Below are positions 9,678 to 22,021 of a stretch of DNA of 64,000 bases, piece by piece; within the stretch, counting starts at the first letter, position 1; every line of letters begins with the position of its first letter. The notes beneath the pieces were generated by a model that saw nothing but the letters and a program-made list of their open reading frames with translations, did no database searches and was not told where the DNA came from. This stretch comes from Episyrphus balteatus (taxonomy: Eukaryota > Arthropoda > Insecta > Diptera > Syrphidae), in contig NC_079136.1 in NCBI RefSeq assembly GCF_945859705.1, positions 56,434,094 to 56,498,093 on the forward strand. The letters are read 5' to 3'. A program made the position numbers and the translations under genes.

Positions 9678-11990
9678 AACATCACCATTAAAAAAATGTT
9701 ATAACAGTTGAATACTAAGAACATGTTCGTGTATTTAGTTTGATTTGGTGTTTAAAAAAAAAAGGAATGGACAAGTTAACATAAGTGCTTGTGAGACGAT
9801 TCTCCTGCTTTGAGTTGAATTTCATGATCCGAGGAGTTTGAGAAGTTAACCGATAGCACATTTTTATTTATTTGAGCTTTTATGATTTTTAGTTTAAGTA
9901 TTTCGCACTTACATACTTTATCTTATTTAAAATTAGCTTTTACTGATGCCGACAATATTTTATTGATCGATATACATTATTATATGTTCACAATTATTTG
10001 CAATACAAATGTTCAAAGCGTATCGGTCAGCACCTTGAAAAGTAAAGACGAAATCAAAGGGTGACAAAAAAGTAAGGGGACATAAAATAAACAAAACAAA
10101 ATCAAATTTTCAGTGATAAGTTTGGTGTTTGAATAATCTATTTCATTAAATACAAACAAAGTTTTATGCTACTTACATTATTACAGAATTAATATTTTTT
10201 TTCGTAGATAAAACTACTTCCTTAAAAGTCAATTTTTCTTAAAAAAAAAAAATCCACTTAGAAAATCTTTTATCACTTGTAACTAAAACTGCTCTACTTT
10301 ACTAAACTATAAAACAACAACTAACGGACATTAATGTAATCTCACAATAAAAAACCATTTAAAAACTCAAAAGACGGAATTAGTTTTTTTTAATTCTTTC
10401 TTATAAAATATAATGACTCGCATTAATAAAATAAATTCTCATGTTTGTGATATAATTTTGTGCCAAGTTCCATTTCCAGAACAAATCACTGCCAGTGTCC
10501 AATTTATTATACAGACACGAGCAATTAAAAAATTCCTAAAGCAAAAATCAACCTACAACTGAATCACTGCTAAATGAGTGTATATAAAAAATATGTTATT
10601 GAGCTTGTTATATATTTTTTTTAATATACATATTTCAAGCTCACAACTCATTTACACATATCCCACCCTAATCGACCGGATACAGATGTGCATTCTCATT
10701 CATACTGTTTGCAATATTGTAAACAAACAACGTCATCGTGACTACAACGGATTTGTGTAGAATAATATCAAAGTTGAATTTGTAAATAGATGAAATTTCT
10801 GAAGAAATACTTCGTGTTGTCATCCACTAGTTTGCAATTATTGTTACAATATTGTCAACAATTTGTTTGACTTATTGCACAGTTTTCAATAAATGCAACT
10901 ACTGCCACCTGGCACACCTTTTCTAGAGTAAACAAACAAACCTTCTTCCATCACATATGAATTTTAATATTTTAAACTTTACAATAAATCACGCTGGCTA
11001 TCGCACTTCAATAACTTGTGCTGTGACAGACAGATGTCAAAAAAGTTTTGAAATGAAGCTGCCAGCGCTGCTTCCGGCTTCGGCGGCGATGGCGGTTATA
11101 AGGCACGCTCCCTCTTTCAACGAAATGTGTCAAGAAAATAAATCATCGCGTTAACAAAGTTTTGCAAAAACGCACATAAAAAAATTTACAAAAAAAAACA
11201 AAAGAAGTCTTCACAAATCAATTTCGGATGATTTATTTATGAACATGGCCCGCCTGTCAAAATGACTTGTTCTTGCAACTGAAAAACTTAAATCGGTTGC
11301 CATTTTTGTTTGTATTTTTTTCTGTAGTTTTACTCTGACAACGACAACGCAAAAATATTGCTGAAACATTTTGTCTTAATTTGAAGTCTTGCACAAAAAT
11401 ATCGGTGCATTTATGAACTCTCTCATGAGAACAAAAAATATTAATGGAGGCCGCCATATCTGCCCCCGTGCGTCGTTGTCGGTCGTCGTCACTACTAAAT
11501 ACTTTGACGCGCGGGTCGTTCTCTTGCTTGCTGCACCTACTCTATAGAGCTCTTTGTAATCGAACGCTGGAAATAGGCTTAAACACGCAGATGGTTTTTG
11601 TATTTTTTTGTTTTCTTCTGAATTTGGCATCATTTAGAGTCTTGGCAAAAGTTTTTCTATATAGTAATCTTTTTACTGACACTAAGTAGTAGTAGTAGTT
11701 TTGCAGTAGCAATTGTGTGGATGAAAAAAAAAAAAAAAAACAGATCCACAGATGTTAGCTTTCAGCTTTAACATCAGAGAGTTTGTTCAAAGATAAATAT
11801 CAATTTGATAGTCTGGGATGTCATGTTGAAAATAAGACGAATTCGCACAAAAATAATACAATGCACGACAGGGGTCACAAAAATTAGGGAACTTTTTAAA
11901 TTTGATATTAAAAAAAAAAATTAAATCTGTATTTATAATTAACTAAACATTGTTTTTTTAGAAAAAATAATTGAAATTCAGTGTAAAAAT
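9678..11990. other. Non-coding DNA, nothing firm
   Basis: No supported gene. The patch at 11040-11140 and that at 11450-11560 are somewhat richer in G and C (GCGGCGATGGCGG; CGTCGTTGTCGGTCGTCG), and a TAG trinucleotide run sits near 11685-11697. Neither has a long frame with splice sites. Confidence 0.4.
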
Positions 11991-12206
11991 TGTTCTTTTT
12001 ATACTATTTCTCAATTAACCATCGTAATTCCAACAAATTACATCACAATTTTTACACGAAAACAAGCCAATTTTGATTTTTAAGAGGTTGGTTATTTGAA
12101 ATAAAGTTTTTTTGTCATAATTTTTGAACTAAGGTTGGGATTACGAAAAAAAAGTAATGTAATTTGTCGGATTTACCATGGTTAATTGAGAAAGGTTTAA
12201 AAAGTA
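11991..12206. repeat. Inverted repeat of about 60-bp arms (probable MITE)
   Basis: The left arm (11991-12050) contains TTTCTCAATTAACCATCG and CAACAAATTACAT. The right arm (12145-12206) carries the inverted copy (ATGTAATTTGTCGG, CCATGGTTAATTGAGAAA). The arms are about 80% alike with a roughly 95-bp spacer. The exact ends and target duplication are not clear. Confidence 0.6.
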
Positions 12207-12965
12207 CCTACTAGGTATTCGTGTGCTGAAAAAAAATCACCTCACACACAATTTTAAATAATGTTGTTGTATCTTTTTTTAGTGCTCATTGGAATACCAA
12301 AAAAATCAATGATTTTTACACTTGAAAAAATATTTATATTTTTTTTTTTTTTTTTTGTTTAAGTGAAATTGAACAAATCAACTGAAGCTTCTTTACAGGA
12401 ATGTTGTATAAACTACATTCAATAAAGTAAGAATTTTTTTGAGGAGCAATGTACACTCCAGTGGATTTACTTTTTTCCAAATTATAAATTTAAAAAAAAG
12501 GTCACTGTGGTGTATGTGTAATATTTTTTTTAACCATTTTTCTAAAACTCAATGGAACAAGTTTGCCTTCGTAAAGTGGAGATGTGAAATAAGTGGTGGT
12601 TTAGCCTGGGCTAACCTTGGACAAACGAACCACAGTGAAAATCAACAATTTTCACACTGAACAAAAAAAAAATATTTTTTGTGGATTTTGAGGTTAAACA
12701 AAATTAATTCATTATATTTTTAGAACTAAGGGGGGACTAACGAAAAAAAAAGTTGGTCTACCCTGGACTGGACGAACCAGGGCAGGTTCGATTTTTGGCA
12801 AGCAAATATAATGAGCGGTGAATTGTCCCGTGAATAAAAGAAGACGTCACTGAAAAGCTAAATTAATTCCCGAGCAGTCTCTCCTCGTCTTTATGACCAA
12901 AACGTGACCGTTTATCAACACAAATTTTCTCACGAAAAGATCTTTGGACCTTTTTTTTACAAAGA
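12207..12965. other. Spacer with a motif shared with 56750
   Basis: AT-rich with several homopolymer runs (T16 near 12340). GGTCACTGTGGTGTATGTGTAA at 12499-12520 recurs with two changes at 56750-56771, both times after an A-rich tract, which suggests a short dispersed repeat. CCCTGG/CCAGGG at 12762-12783 forms a small stem. No gene seen. Confidence 0.4.
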
Positions 12966-13374
12966 GGATGGTAGAGAAAAAAAAATATGGACTTTTAAAA
13001 TCTAGTATTCTTGGTCTTTTTGAACCATTTTTCATCAACACATTTTAGAAGATGTGATTACTGGTTTTGTATTTTTCTATTTTTATAAATTTATACCTCT
13101 ATTTTCTAAATCCCTTAACTATTTTTTTTTTATTTTATAAAATGTTTCAAATGAAAATAAATTTGCTATTTTTGTTTTACTGTATATTTTCTAAGTTTTA
13201 AAATATTTCTTACATTAAGTAGTTTTATGGTTTAAATTAAGGACAAAAAGTAATTTTAAATAAAAAATGCATACAATAAAACCACAGCTAAACACTATTT
13301 TTTAAAATATGTGTTAAAGAAAAATATTTCAAAAAGACCAAAAATACTGAATTTTGAAAGTCCATATTTCATCC
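12966..13374. repeat. Inverted repeat, arms about 55 bp, spacer about 290 bp
   Basis: The left arm (12985-13030) has TATGGACTTTTAAAATCTAG then TATTCTTGGTCTTTTTGAA. The right arm (13328-13370) reads, inverted, TATGGACTTTCAAAATTCAG then TATTTTTGGTCTTTTTGAA. GGATG sits at both outer edges. It may be the ends of a small foldback or hairpin-forming element. The interior is plain AT-rich sequence. Confidence 0.6.
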
Positions 13375-16300
13375 AATTTTAGCCGTATTCAAGTTTTGTG
13401 ACCATTATGTTGGAAAATAAAGTATCTTCTTTTCTCCTTTATAATGTTCTATTTCTATAAATGCTCAAATGATAAAAACAGACCATTTAGTAAAAACATC
13501 AAAAATTTCGATTTTTTTTCTCTTTTTTGAATAGTATTTCTTAAGTTTTTTACAATATTTCAATTTTTAATTTTTTTAAAAGGATACATGTCGATAGAGA
13601 ATTTAATTATCTACAAGAAATTACTTAATACAAATTTTCAAATTCAGCTTGCTTTTCAAGTTATAGAGACAAAAACTCAAAAAGTAACAGAAAAAGTCGA
13701 AAATATTGATCGTTACAAAAATATTCATATCTTTATAATTTATTCATAGATTTTAAAGAAAATTATCTTTTTATCTTTGCCAAAAAGTGTAGTATACATA
13801 CAAAATTTAAAACTATGAGGATTCGAAATATTTTGATATTTTCTTTCAGTAATAAAGTTTTTTTTTACAAAAATTTCCTTTAAAAAAATCGCACTTTAGC
13901 ACAAAAAAGTTGTTCTAGTGTTTGTTGCTTATTTAGTACTCAGCTTTCAGGCACCGGCTTTTCTGTTCAGATAAGTCGTTTATTACTCAAGATATAGCCC
14001 GAATACTAAGTGGGCTAGTTGGAAAAAACAACGACAAAAAACTTTGAAAAATCATACCTGGAAAACGTACGTAATTTTTTTTTAAGTAATTTCCGAGTCC
14101 CTGAGGTCAAAGTACGTTAGAAAAAAAATGGGATTGAATGTCCATTTTGGCTGTAAGCTAGTGGTTAAAAGTTTTACAGAACAAAAATTGCAAAATAAAA
14201 TTAACCAAACAAATTATTATAAAGTTATAGTTCACAGGTAACTGAAGAATTTTCAACACAACATTTTGAACTATATCATGGAGCATGTGTATTTGGCGCT
14301 GACATTAAATAAATAGAAATATTGATGCAAAGATCGCGCAATTACACCAAAATTGATATTGCAGTTGCTATTGCAGTTTCAATAGAATTGCAGGGTCGAA
14401 ATGTTTGTTGTTCCCATTGTTTGTTGTTTTTTTTTTTTTTTTTTTTTTTTCTTTTATTGGAAATCACTATTGTTATTACACATGAAACATGATGGAATTG
14501 TGAAATGGAATTTGAAAAATTCACGAAATTAGGAAATTCCGTTTTAGCAGTCTTTCCTTTAGTTTTGAACGGGATTTTTTAGGCGTGAACGAATTTGTTC
14601 ATTTCAATTGATGATTTTAAAGAATTTTTACATTGGCACCATTTTTAATTGAAGTGAAAGAAGCAATAACGGCAATTGCGGAATTCCGCTTGAAGGTTTA
14701 TCAACTTAAACTAGAGAAATCATGATACAAAATTTCTGTGATGAGGGTAGTCAAAGAGAAAATTTTTCATTATGTTAAAGTCATTTCGGACTAAACAGCT
14801 GAGATATTTTCAAGAAGTTCTTGAACTCTAAGAATCGCTTTTAAAACACATTTGGTTACCTACATTTTTCATTTCCGATTTCAAATCAATCTCAGTGCAT
14901 TTCCAGCTTCTAAATCTTGAATTTCCAATAATGTTAGTAATTTAGCATTCAGAAGTCGACGACTGTCATTGATAAAATTAACTAACACAAAACTTTTTAT
15001 ATGGCTTGAGATTTCCATTAATGTCTCCGTCGAGACATATCTTCTCTTTGTTCGACCTGATCGCGTGGGTCGAATTACCAACCTCGCAAGTTCGATGCAT
15101 TTTACCTACGTTTCTCCGAATCCTAACAACGTCAACTTCCTCATTCCGTTTCGGTGGATATAGGTACCTAAAGTCAAAGTCAATAAATAGTCTTTCATTG
15201 GTACTATTTCAATGTCAAGACCGCGATTGTACAGTCCTAGACATAACATTGTTCCACGTTTTTCAATGGAATGCAATCTGCAGAGTAATTTCTTCTGCAG
15301 CAGCAGTCACAGAAAAAAAAAAAGTATCAATCTATTTTGTGTGAGATATAGTAGTGTGCTACTTTATTTTTCGACGACGATGACGATACACGAAAGAACT
15401 CATGTCTCGACGACCGACGACGACAGAAAGAAGACAAGTCATCCACTTTGAACAAAATACGACAAATGCCAACGGATAAGCAATACGCAACAATTCAAGG
15501 CTGGAAATCTGGGCCAAGTTAGCGCATATATCACCCCGTCTGGAAAACCTCTAGTTTCTGGTATACTTGCGGTAGAAGTACTTCCCTTTATCTAGATGGA
15601 GACACTCTTGCAACATCATTTCTTCAGATCTTTCAGGATGAACGAGCTTCATTCCAATGGACATCAATCAACTGGCCAACCAGCAAAAGAGCGAAACGGT
15701 GCGAATTTGATTTTAATTTCTGTGGGAGATAATAAGCGCCAATTGCAAGCGAGTTGGATTTTGTCCAACTTCAAGTCAACTTTTGATGCGGATCCAATTA
15801 AAATTGTGTCCGTAGTAGCTACTGATCAGAAGTTAGTAATTCCAACATTCCATTGCAAATTCTGATGAAAAAAAAAAAAAACAGAAGAATTTAATTGTCT
15901 GTAATCACTCAAGATCGAGGTTAAAGTGAATGGAATTTTGCTGATGAGTCGTTGTTGTTGTTTGGAAAAATTACAAATTAGAAGAGTGTACAGTTGTTAA
16001 TTTAATTGAAGTTGGAAACAAGGAGGTTTTTTGTATTTCGAGTGATTATTACCCTTAAATTGCTTGTAATTAGGTGTAACAAGTTTTTTTAGTTTGGAGA
16101 GTTAAAAATGTGCAATGTTATAAATTGCAGTATTCCATGAAACGATCTCGTCACTTGGTAATTTTTATTATGGGATCGCATTACTTTGGTCAATAATTTG
16201 TAAGCATTTATTAAGAGTAGAATTTTACACAGGAAATATGAATGTGCCTATGGGAAAGAAAGAAAAGAATTTTTTTTCCGAAAAGTGTTAAAAATAACAA

Positions 16301-16537
16301 AACTGTACAATTAAAAAAAAAAAACGCAAAGTGATTACCTAAACCTAAAGGCACTAAGCTTAAGGCTGTTCATAGCTATACTCGAAAAGATCGGACCAAA
16401 ACTTTATTAAAAGAATATAAAAACGTTATTTATATTTATATATATTTTCTGTAGAGCATGATTCACAATAATATGTGGAGGATATTTTTCTGGAAAATCT
16501 AAATGTATTTATGTTTATATTCAGATCTTTTAATGGG
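13375..16537. other. Non-coding DNA, no gene seen
   Basis: I see no element ends or supported gene. A 24-base T run is at 14427-14450. The patch at 15000-15480 has mixed composition with several overlapping short frames but no domain or splice context. Confidence 0.4.
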
Positions 16538-16745
16538 AACAATGTTGTAAAAATATAAAAAAAAAAAAATACATTTGAAATTAAAAAAAAATTTGTAGCT
16601 GAAAAAAATTTGGATTTGCATTAAAAAAAAATATTTTCTGCAAATTAAAATATTTGGCATTAAAAACGAAAATTGTAGGTAAATGAAAAATATTTGCAAA
16701 AAAAATTATTGGAAAAAAAATGTTCTGCATTGAACTGATAACTGT
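16538..16745 (+). repeat. Single-arm copy of the TTGCATT(A)n foldback family
   Basis: It begins GTTGTAAAAATAT then A-rich, ACATTTGAAATT, then repeated TTGCATTAAAAAAAA and ATATTT blocks. This matches the inverted right arm of the foldback at 37377-38036 in order and wording. Only one arm is present here. Confidence 0.6.
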
Positions 16746-16866
16746 CACCACCTACCCTATCTACTGTTTTCGTTTTGACGTTGACTTTTGGGACACCCTG
16801 TATTTGTTGCTGACAAAGTTTGATGAGAAACAGGTCTTTGGAAGTCTAAGAGCTGCGGTGGTAGCA

Positions 16867-18215
16867 GATATTTCGGCTCCGCGAAATTAGGCCCCATTAA
16901 ATAAGGCACCAATAAAAAAATGAAATAAGGCCCCAAAAAAATACACACAAAACAACGAAATTTCTCAAATTTTGGGGTGTTATTTCATTTTTTGCGGCCT
17001 TGTTTCATTTTGTTTTTGGGGCATAATTTCATTACGAAATAAGGCCCCCATGAAATTAAACCCCAACACTTATTTTGGGGCTTACTTTCATTTTATTTTA
17101 AAAACAATTTGGGCTTTATTTCATATTTCATAATTTACATAAAAATGCTATACTAAATTATCTTTCAAAGAAAATGTTGTAAAATTCCTCTTATCAAGGA
17201 CCCAGAATTGGCAAAGTACCGCACATTGTGGACTCCCTGTTGGTTTGCAGCAATATCTTTACATTGAAAAGCATTATTAAGTAACAGAATAGCTGACAAA
17301 AAATCGCACGATTTTTGAGCTATTCTGTTTCTTACTAATGCGTTTCAATGTATTCTGTTACTTACTAATGCCTTTCAATGTAAAGTATTGCTGCAAACCA
17401 ACAGCGAGTAACAGAAAAGCTGCAAGAAATTGAAAGGCATTTGTTTGCAGGACGATCTTAACATTGAAAAGCATTGTTAAATAACAGAATATCTGAAAAA
17501 ATCGGGCTATTTTTTTTCAGCTATTCTGTTATTTAATCATGCTTTTCAATGTTAAGATCGTGCTGCAAACGAATGCCTTTCCATGTTAAGACCGTGTAGT
17601 AAACCATCAGGGAGTAACAGAATAGCTACAAGAAATCGCACGATTTCTTGCAGCTATTCTGTTACTCCCTGATGGTTTGCAGTACGATGTTTACATTGGA
17701 AAGCATTATAGAAAGTAACAGAATAGCTGAAAAATCGCGCGATTTTTTCAGCTATTCTGTTACTTTCTAATGCTTTTCAATGTAAACATCGTGGTGCACT
17801 GCAAACTAATGCCTTTCAATGTAAAAAAAACCATCAGGGATCATTGAAAAAAGCATTAATAAGTAACGAATAACCGAAAAAAAACACAACAACAGTTTGA
17901 AACATCCTTGAGGAACAATTTTAAAAGTTCCCTCCATAAATATGGTTCTGTTGGTTTGGGGTGATATTTCATTACCAAAAATTAATTAATTATGATAAAG
18001 AAAAATTAGGGTCTTATTTCATTTTTCTAAAAAAGTTCAAAACAAAAAAGTTCAAAACATTTCATTTATTTTTGGGGCATTTTTTCATTTCGATGGGGCC
18101 TTGTTTCATTGGGGCATATTTTCATTATGAAAAAATACCCCAATTTGGGGCCTTATTTCATTTTTTCTTTTGGGGCCTTATTTCCTGGGGCCTAATTTCG
18201 CGGAGCCGATATTTC
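16867..18215. mobile_element. 1333-bp non-autonomous DNA transposon with palindromic core
   Basis: The body is 16875-18207, flanked by a perfect 8-bp target duplication GATATTTC (16867-16874 and 18208-18215). The terminal inverted repeats begin GGCTCCGCGAAATTAGGCC and match for at least 21 bases. Inside both ends are many copies, in both orientations, of a GGGGCCTTATTTCATT-like motif. The middle (17233-17830) is a set of four long palindromes. There is no transposase gene, so movement would depend on a source elsewhere. Duplications of 8 bp fit the hAT, P or Merlin superfamilies; the end sequence is not diagnostic to me. The near-perfect ends and intact duplication suggest recent insertion. 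Confidence 0.9.
17233..17830. repeat. Four tandem long palindromes sharing a 50-bp module
   Basis: A core of the form AGTAACAGAATAGCTG, then A5, ATCGCNCGAT, T5, CAGCTATTCTGTTACT occurs four times: about 17281-17333, 17480-17533, 17612-17664 and 17712-17765. Each core is itself palindromic and sits in a wider palindrome whose arms contain (A/T)ACATTGAAAAGCATT and end in TTTGCAG/CTGCAAA. The full palindromes span about 17233-17408, 17434-17580, 17602-17675 and 17679-17805. Arm identity is high with small indels. Confidence 0.9.
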
Positions 18216-20400
18216 AAATGGATGTAGTGAATGCTGACTATTGTGATTGAGTGTATTAGTTAACCCCTTTATGTGTTTTGAACTGGTCCTTAATAATGAA
18301 AATGGTTACAATTGGCTTCATATAGCGATTTAAAGCTGTTTAACGAAAAACGCACTCTTGAGCTATTAATCGAGTTAAAATCGATGGGACCCATTTTTCA
18401 AAAAAAAAATGTCATATGGGTTCTTGAAATGACCGATATAAATAATTTAGCAAAAAAATGCACAACTTACTCTTATATTTCAAAAAACCTTTATCTAATC
18501 TTTAAGGTCAAAAAATTTAAAACAAAAATATATTTTTATGTTTTTCTCCATATAAGGTATGGATTTTTGACAAAATAAGTTCTGCCATTAAGGAAATATA
18601 AGCTATAGACCGAAAACATGGTAGATCCCGCAAAACAACAAATAACAACGTCATATATCCACTATCGAACTTTTTCAGAAAAACTAAAAAAATTTTAACT
18701 AAAAATACAGATTTGATAAAATTACTTAGTTTTGATTAAATTTTATAGAAATCGTTCTGTCCTTTTTAATCCTTTTGAAGTTTGACTTCTAAAAGAGATA
18801 TAGAAAATATGAAATCATCTAAAAATCATCTGTTAAAAATTTCACGCAATCCATTTATCCGTTCAGGCCCTAAACTTCTTTGACTTCTCCGCATCGTAAT
18901 GTTGGTTTTGATTAAAACCTCGAACTTTTTCGACACGAAACCAATATGTGTTGCATTATACAATAGATCATTCATCAATCGACGGGTGAATCTCATAAAT
19001 TCCTTTATCCTTATGAGGATTTTTTATATGCAAGTTGGTTAGTTACTTGTTTTTCCTGATTTTATTCATCCTTTTTTTTTCCGTAACCTCACAACATTAT
19101 ACTTTTTTAAACAATTCTAATACTCTTCATTCTTCAAATAAATATTACGCATATATTATGAAGGTATGTTTCTGAATTGTTGACCTATGGCCAAGGCCAC
19201 TATAGCTTAAAAAGTTTTACATCATCGTTATGAAACAAAAACTATATAGGAAAAGACAGGAGATTGAACATTAAATATTATCATAGCTGTCATTTTTAAA
19301 ATGTTTCTTACATAATCTTATACATTCCTTTCAGGCGATTTTGGTTGTGGCCTTCTAAAGTGTTATTTATATGCGCACGCATATTATTTAACCTGCATAA
19401 AAGCTGTAGTGTGACTTCAAGGCAGCACTCTCTTGCACGACAGGGAACTTTACACAATGCCATGTCATAAGATAAGACTGACCCACCTTTCCATTGTTCA
19501 TATTATTATGTTGTCAGGTTTGTTTTAAAAAATATTTCGTATAAAAAACTGAGATGTCATCATTGACAATTCATTGCCAATTTAATTTTAAACTAAATCG
19601 TGACATTGAAAAGGTGCAAAAAATGGACACTTGGCTGAGAAAAATGCAGTCAACTCTCTCCAAGTCGAATTTTTTCACCATTTTCAATGAAATCGTTTGA
19701 AGACTTCCAAATGTCTAAAATAACAGCTTATAGGTGGTACCTCAAAGACAGTAATTATCTTCGAAAAGGTCATTAACTCTTGAGAAAAATCAATAACTCC
19801 TACCATTACTTTGCTGTTGAATACAAAGTTTAATACCACGGGAAAATCAAAAAGCTGTTATCCTATTGTGCCGCCCCACGTCATTGCTTTCATGTGTTAA
19901 ACCAAGTTCATGTGAGTTCACTTTTACATATAAACCGACACTCAATCAATCAATCAATTTTTTCTGTTCGAGAAGAAAACACATCTCAGCATGCATCTGC
20001 ATTCCTCTAATAAATTCAATTAGCAATCAACTTTGACCCATTTATACCAAATAAGTATCTAAAGAGAAATTCATCTATAAGCGATAACTAGATTATCTTT
20101 CACTCCTAATCCCCTCTCCTTCTCTCCCTCATTGAGCCAACTTATAAACTATCTCTCTTTTTAAGACCCCAAAAAGTCATCAATCAATTTCACACACAAA
20201 TAACCAAACGACGACTTCAATCGAATTGTCCATTATGCTATTCGATTAGTATAAAACTCCAAAAGCTACCCCCGCTGAGTTACGAACGAATAGTCTAACC
20301 CCGACACTCTCTATGAATAAAGAAAAAAAGTTCATTCCGGGGGATCAAGGAGGTCATTACAAATTGAATGGGATATTAGTTGTTTGTGTGCTGATGCTGC
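18216..20400. other. Non-coding DNA, no gene seen
   Basis: AT-rich throughout. A TTAACCCC at 18261 resembles a piggyBac-type end, but no partner end was found. (ATCA)n-like repeats occur near 19946-19960. Confidence 0.4.
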
Positions 20401-21200
20401 GCCGCACCAAGAAGTCACACGTGTGCACCATCGCATCGATCGATTGGCGCTCGTTGGGGCTTACTGGCTTTTGCTGGCTGGTAACATTATCGACAATCTT
20501 ACCAATTTATTTGGCTAATACGCTGTTCGATTGCTTCGATATGTCTGCACATTAGACCTTAACGGGCTATGGTCTTCTTTGTTTGGGTACTTTTGCGGTG
20601 GGTGCACGAACTCACCGATCACTCTCAGCGATCAGTTCGTCGTCGATTGTGCGTTTTCTGTTTGATTTTTCTTTTGGTTATAAAATGCAATTGAAAATGG
20701 AATAGTGTTTGGCCAGTCAAAGTAGTTAGCAGTGGTGCCACTGGATTGGGCCTATAACCTATAACTGATCATTGACAGCAATTTATCACAATGCAAAGTC
20801 GCGACGAGACTGTCACACGGATAGAGCGCGCGTGAGGCAGCAGAGACCCAAGATAGAGAAAACCGATAGACGATATAAACATGGCCATTTATTAAAGCCA
20901 AAAAGATACCCGCATATATTATAAAATCTTATGGCTTGACTGTGCCAGCTACTCTATACTGCCACCCAAAGAGTCCCAACCTATTAGCCATTATAAAAAA
21001 GTAAGGCCACCGAACCAATGAGAAGAAAAATAAAGTAGGAGCAGCTCAGCGCAGTGCAGTCACATTGCCTCTGGGCCGGATGATGACTAATCGCCACGCG
21101 TCAGTATCAAATTACAATGTCATTTCGAAAGAGCGATGCTCTGTGATTTGTGACTGCATTTACCATCGATGGCGTGTCATTTGTCAAGAACCCCATATAA
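20401..21200. other. Higher-GC patch, possible regulatory or untranslated DNA
   Basis: Base composition rises here (for example GATAGAGCGCGCGTGAGGC at about 20820). A TATAAAA at 20679-20685 precedes a CCAGTC at 20713, but at 36 bases the spacing is too long for a standard TATA-initiator pair. No coding frame is supported. It could be a promoter-proximal or enhancer region. Confidence 0.2.
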
Positions 21201-22021
21201 ATGATCAAAGGTGACCAGATTGCTAGTTAAGAATTTTTTTTTAGCGAGGTAAACATTTAATTGCTCAGAATAGTCGTTTAATGTTTTATTGGATAACATT
21301 TTTTCGTCAACTACTTCCCACTTCAGTTACTGTCAGCAGGGACTGTCAGCGCATTGGGAACGTAGCAACGAAAAAGAACTACGTTGGCTTTAAGTGCGAT
21401 CTTCCTCCCTTAAAGTAAGACGCTAAAGGTCCAAAAAGCCACGAAATTACACCCAACTAAGCCAAGATCAGAAGTCCGCGGCACTGGCCGTACTACGCCT
21501 TCAAAAAATGCTCAAAGTGGCTTATAACTTTAGTTTGTTATATAGACAGGCTAAAGAAACAACATTGACCTCATAAGCTTTAAGACCTACAGAAGAGAAG
21601 AAAAATACCGAGGTATAATGGGTGACATTTGTGAAACTAGCCAAACCAAACTTTGTTGGGCAAAATAACAAGAAGGTACATCACTTCATTGCGATGGCAA
21701 CAGTTGATTTTAAATAATAAATTTTTTTTTTTTTTTTTTTCTTTTCTCACGTTTTTATTTGTGGAATTGTTTTCGACGGATTGTTATTCGAAGAATTGTT
21801 GTTTTCTTACATTTTACAGCCTCTCCACTTCGCTTGCCCCTTCTTTCATAACCTTCAAAAGAGAAGGGAATCGAGAAACTGCTCTACACGATGACAAAAA
21901 AAAATCATGTGTGCAATTCACACGTGGTAGAAGTGAAACCTTAAGAAATCATTTTTCTTGCAAAAAAAAAAAAAAATGGAAAAAATCTACCTGTTTTTAT
22001 TTTATCACCTTTAAATCCATG
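21201..22021. other. Spacer, nothing recognised
   Basis: AT-rich, with T and A tracts at 21721-21740 and 21961-21975. The 126-codon frame at 21653-22033 runs through these homopolymers and has no domain. Confidence 0.4.

Noticed and set aside
18261..18275. TTAACCCC as a possible piggyBac-type end
   Set aside because: No inverted partner with TTAA found within several kb.
20679..20720. TATAAAA plus initiator-like CCAGTC as a promoter
   Set aside because: Spacing of 36 bases to the initiator A is too long, and both motifs are common in AT-rich DNA.
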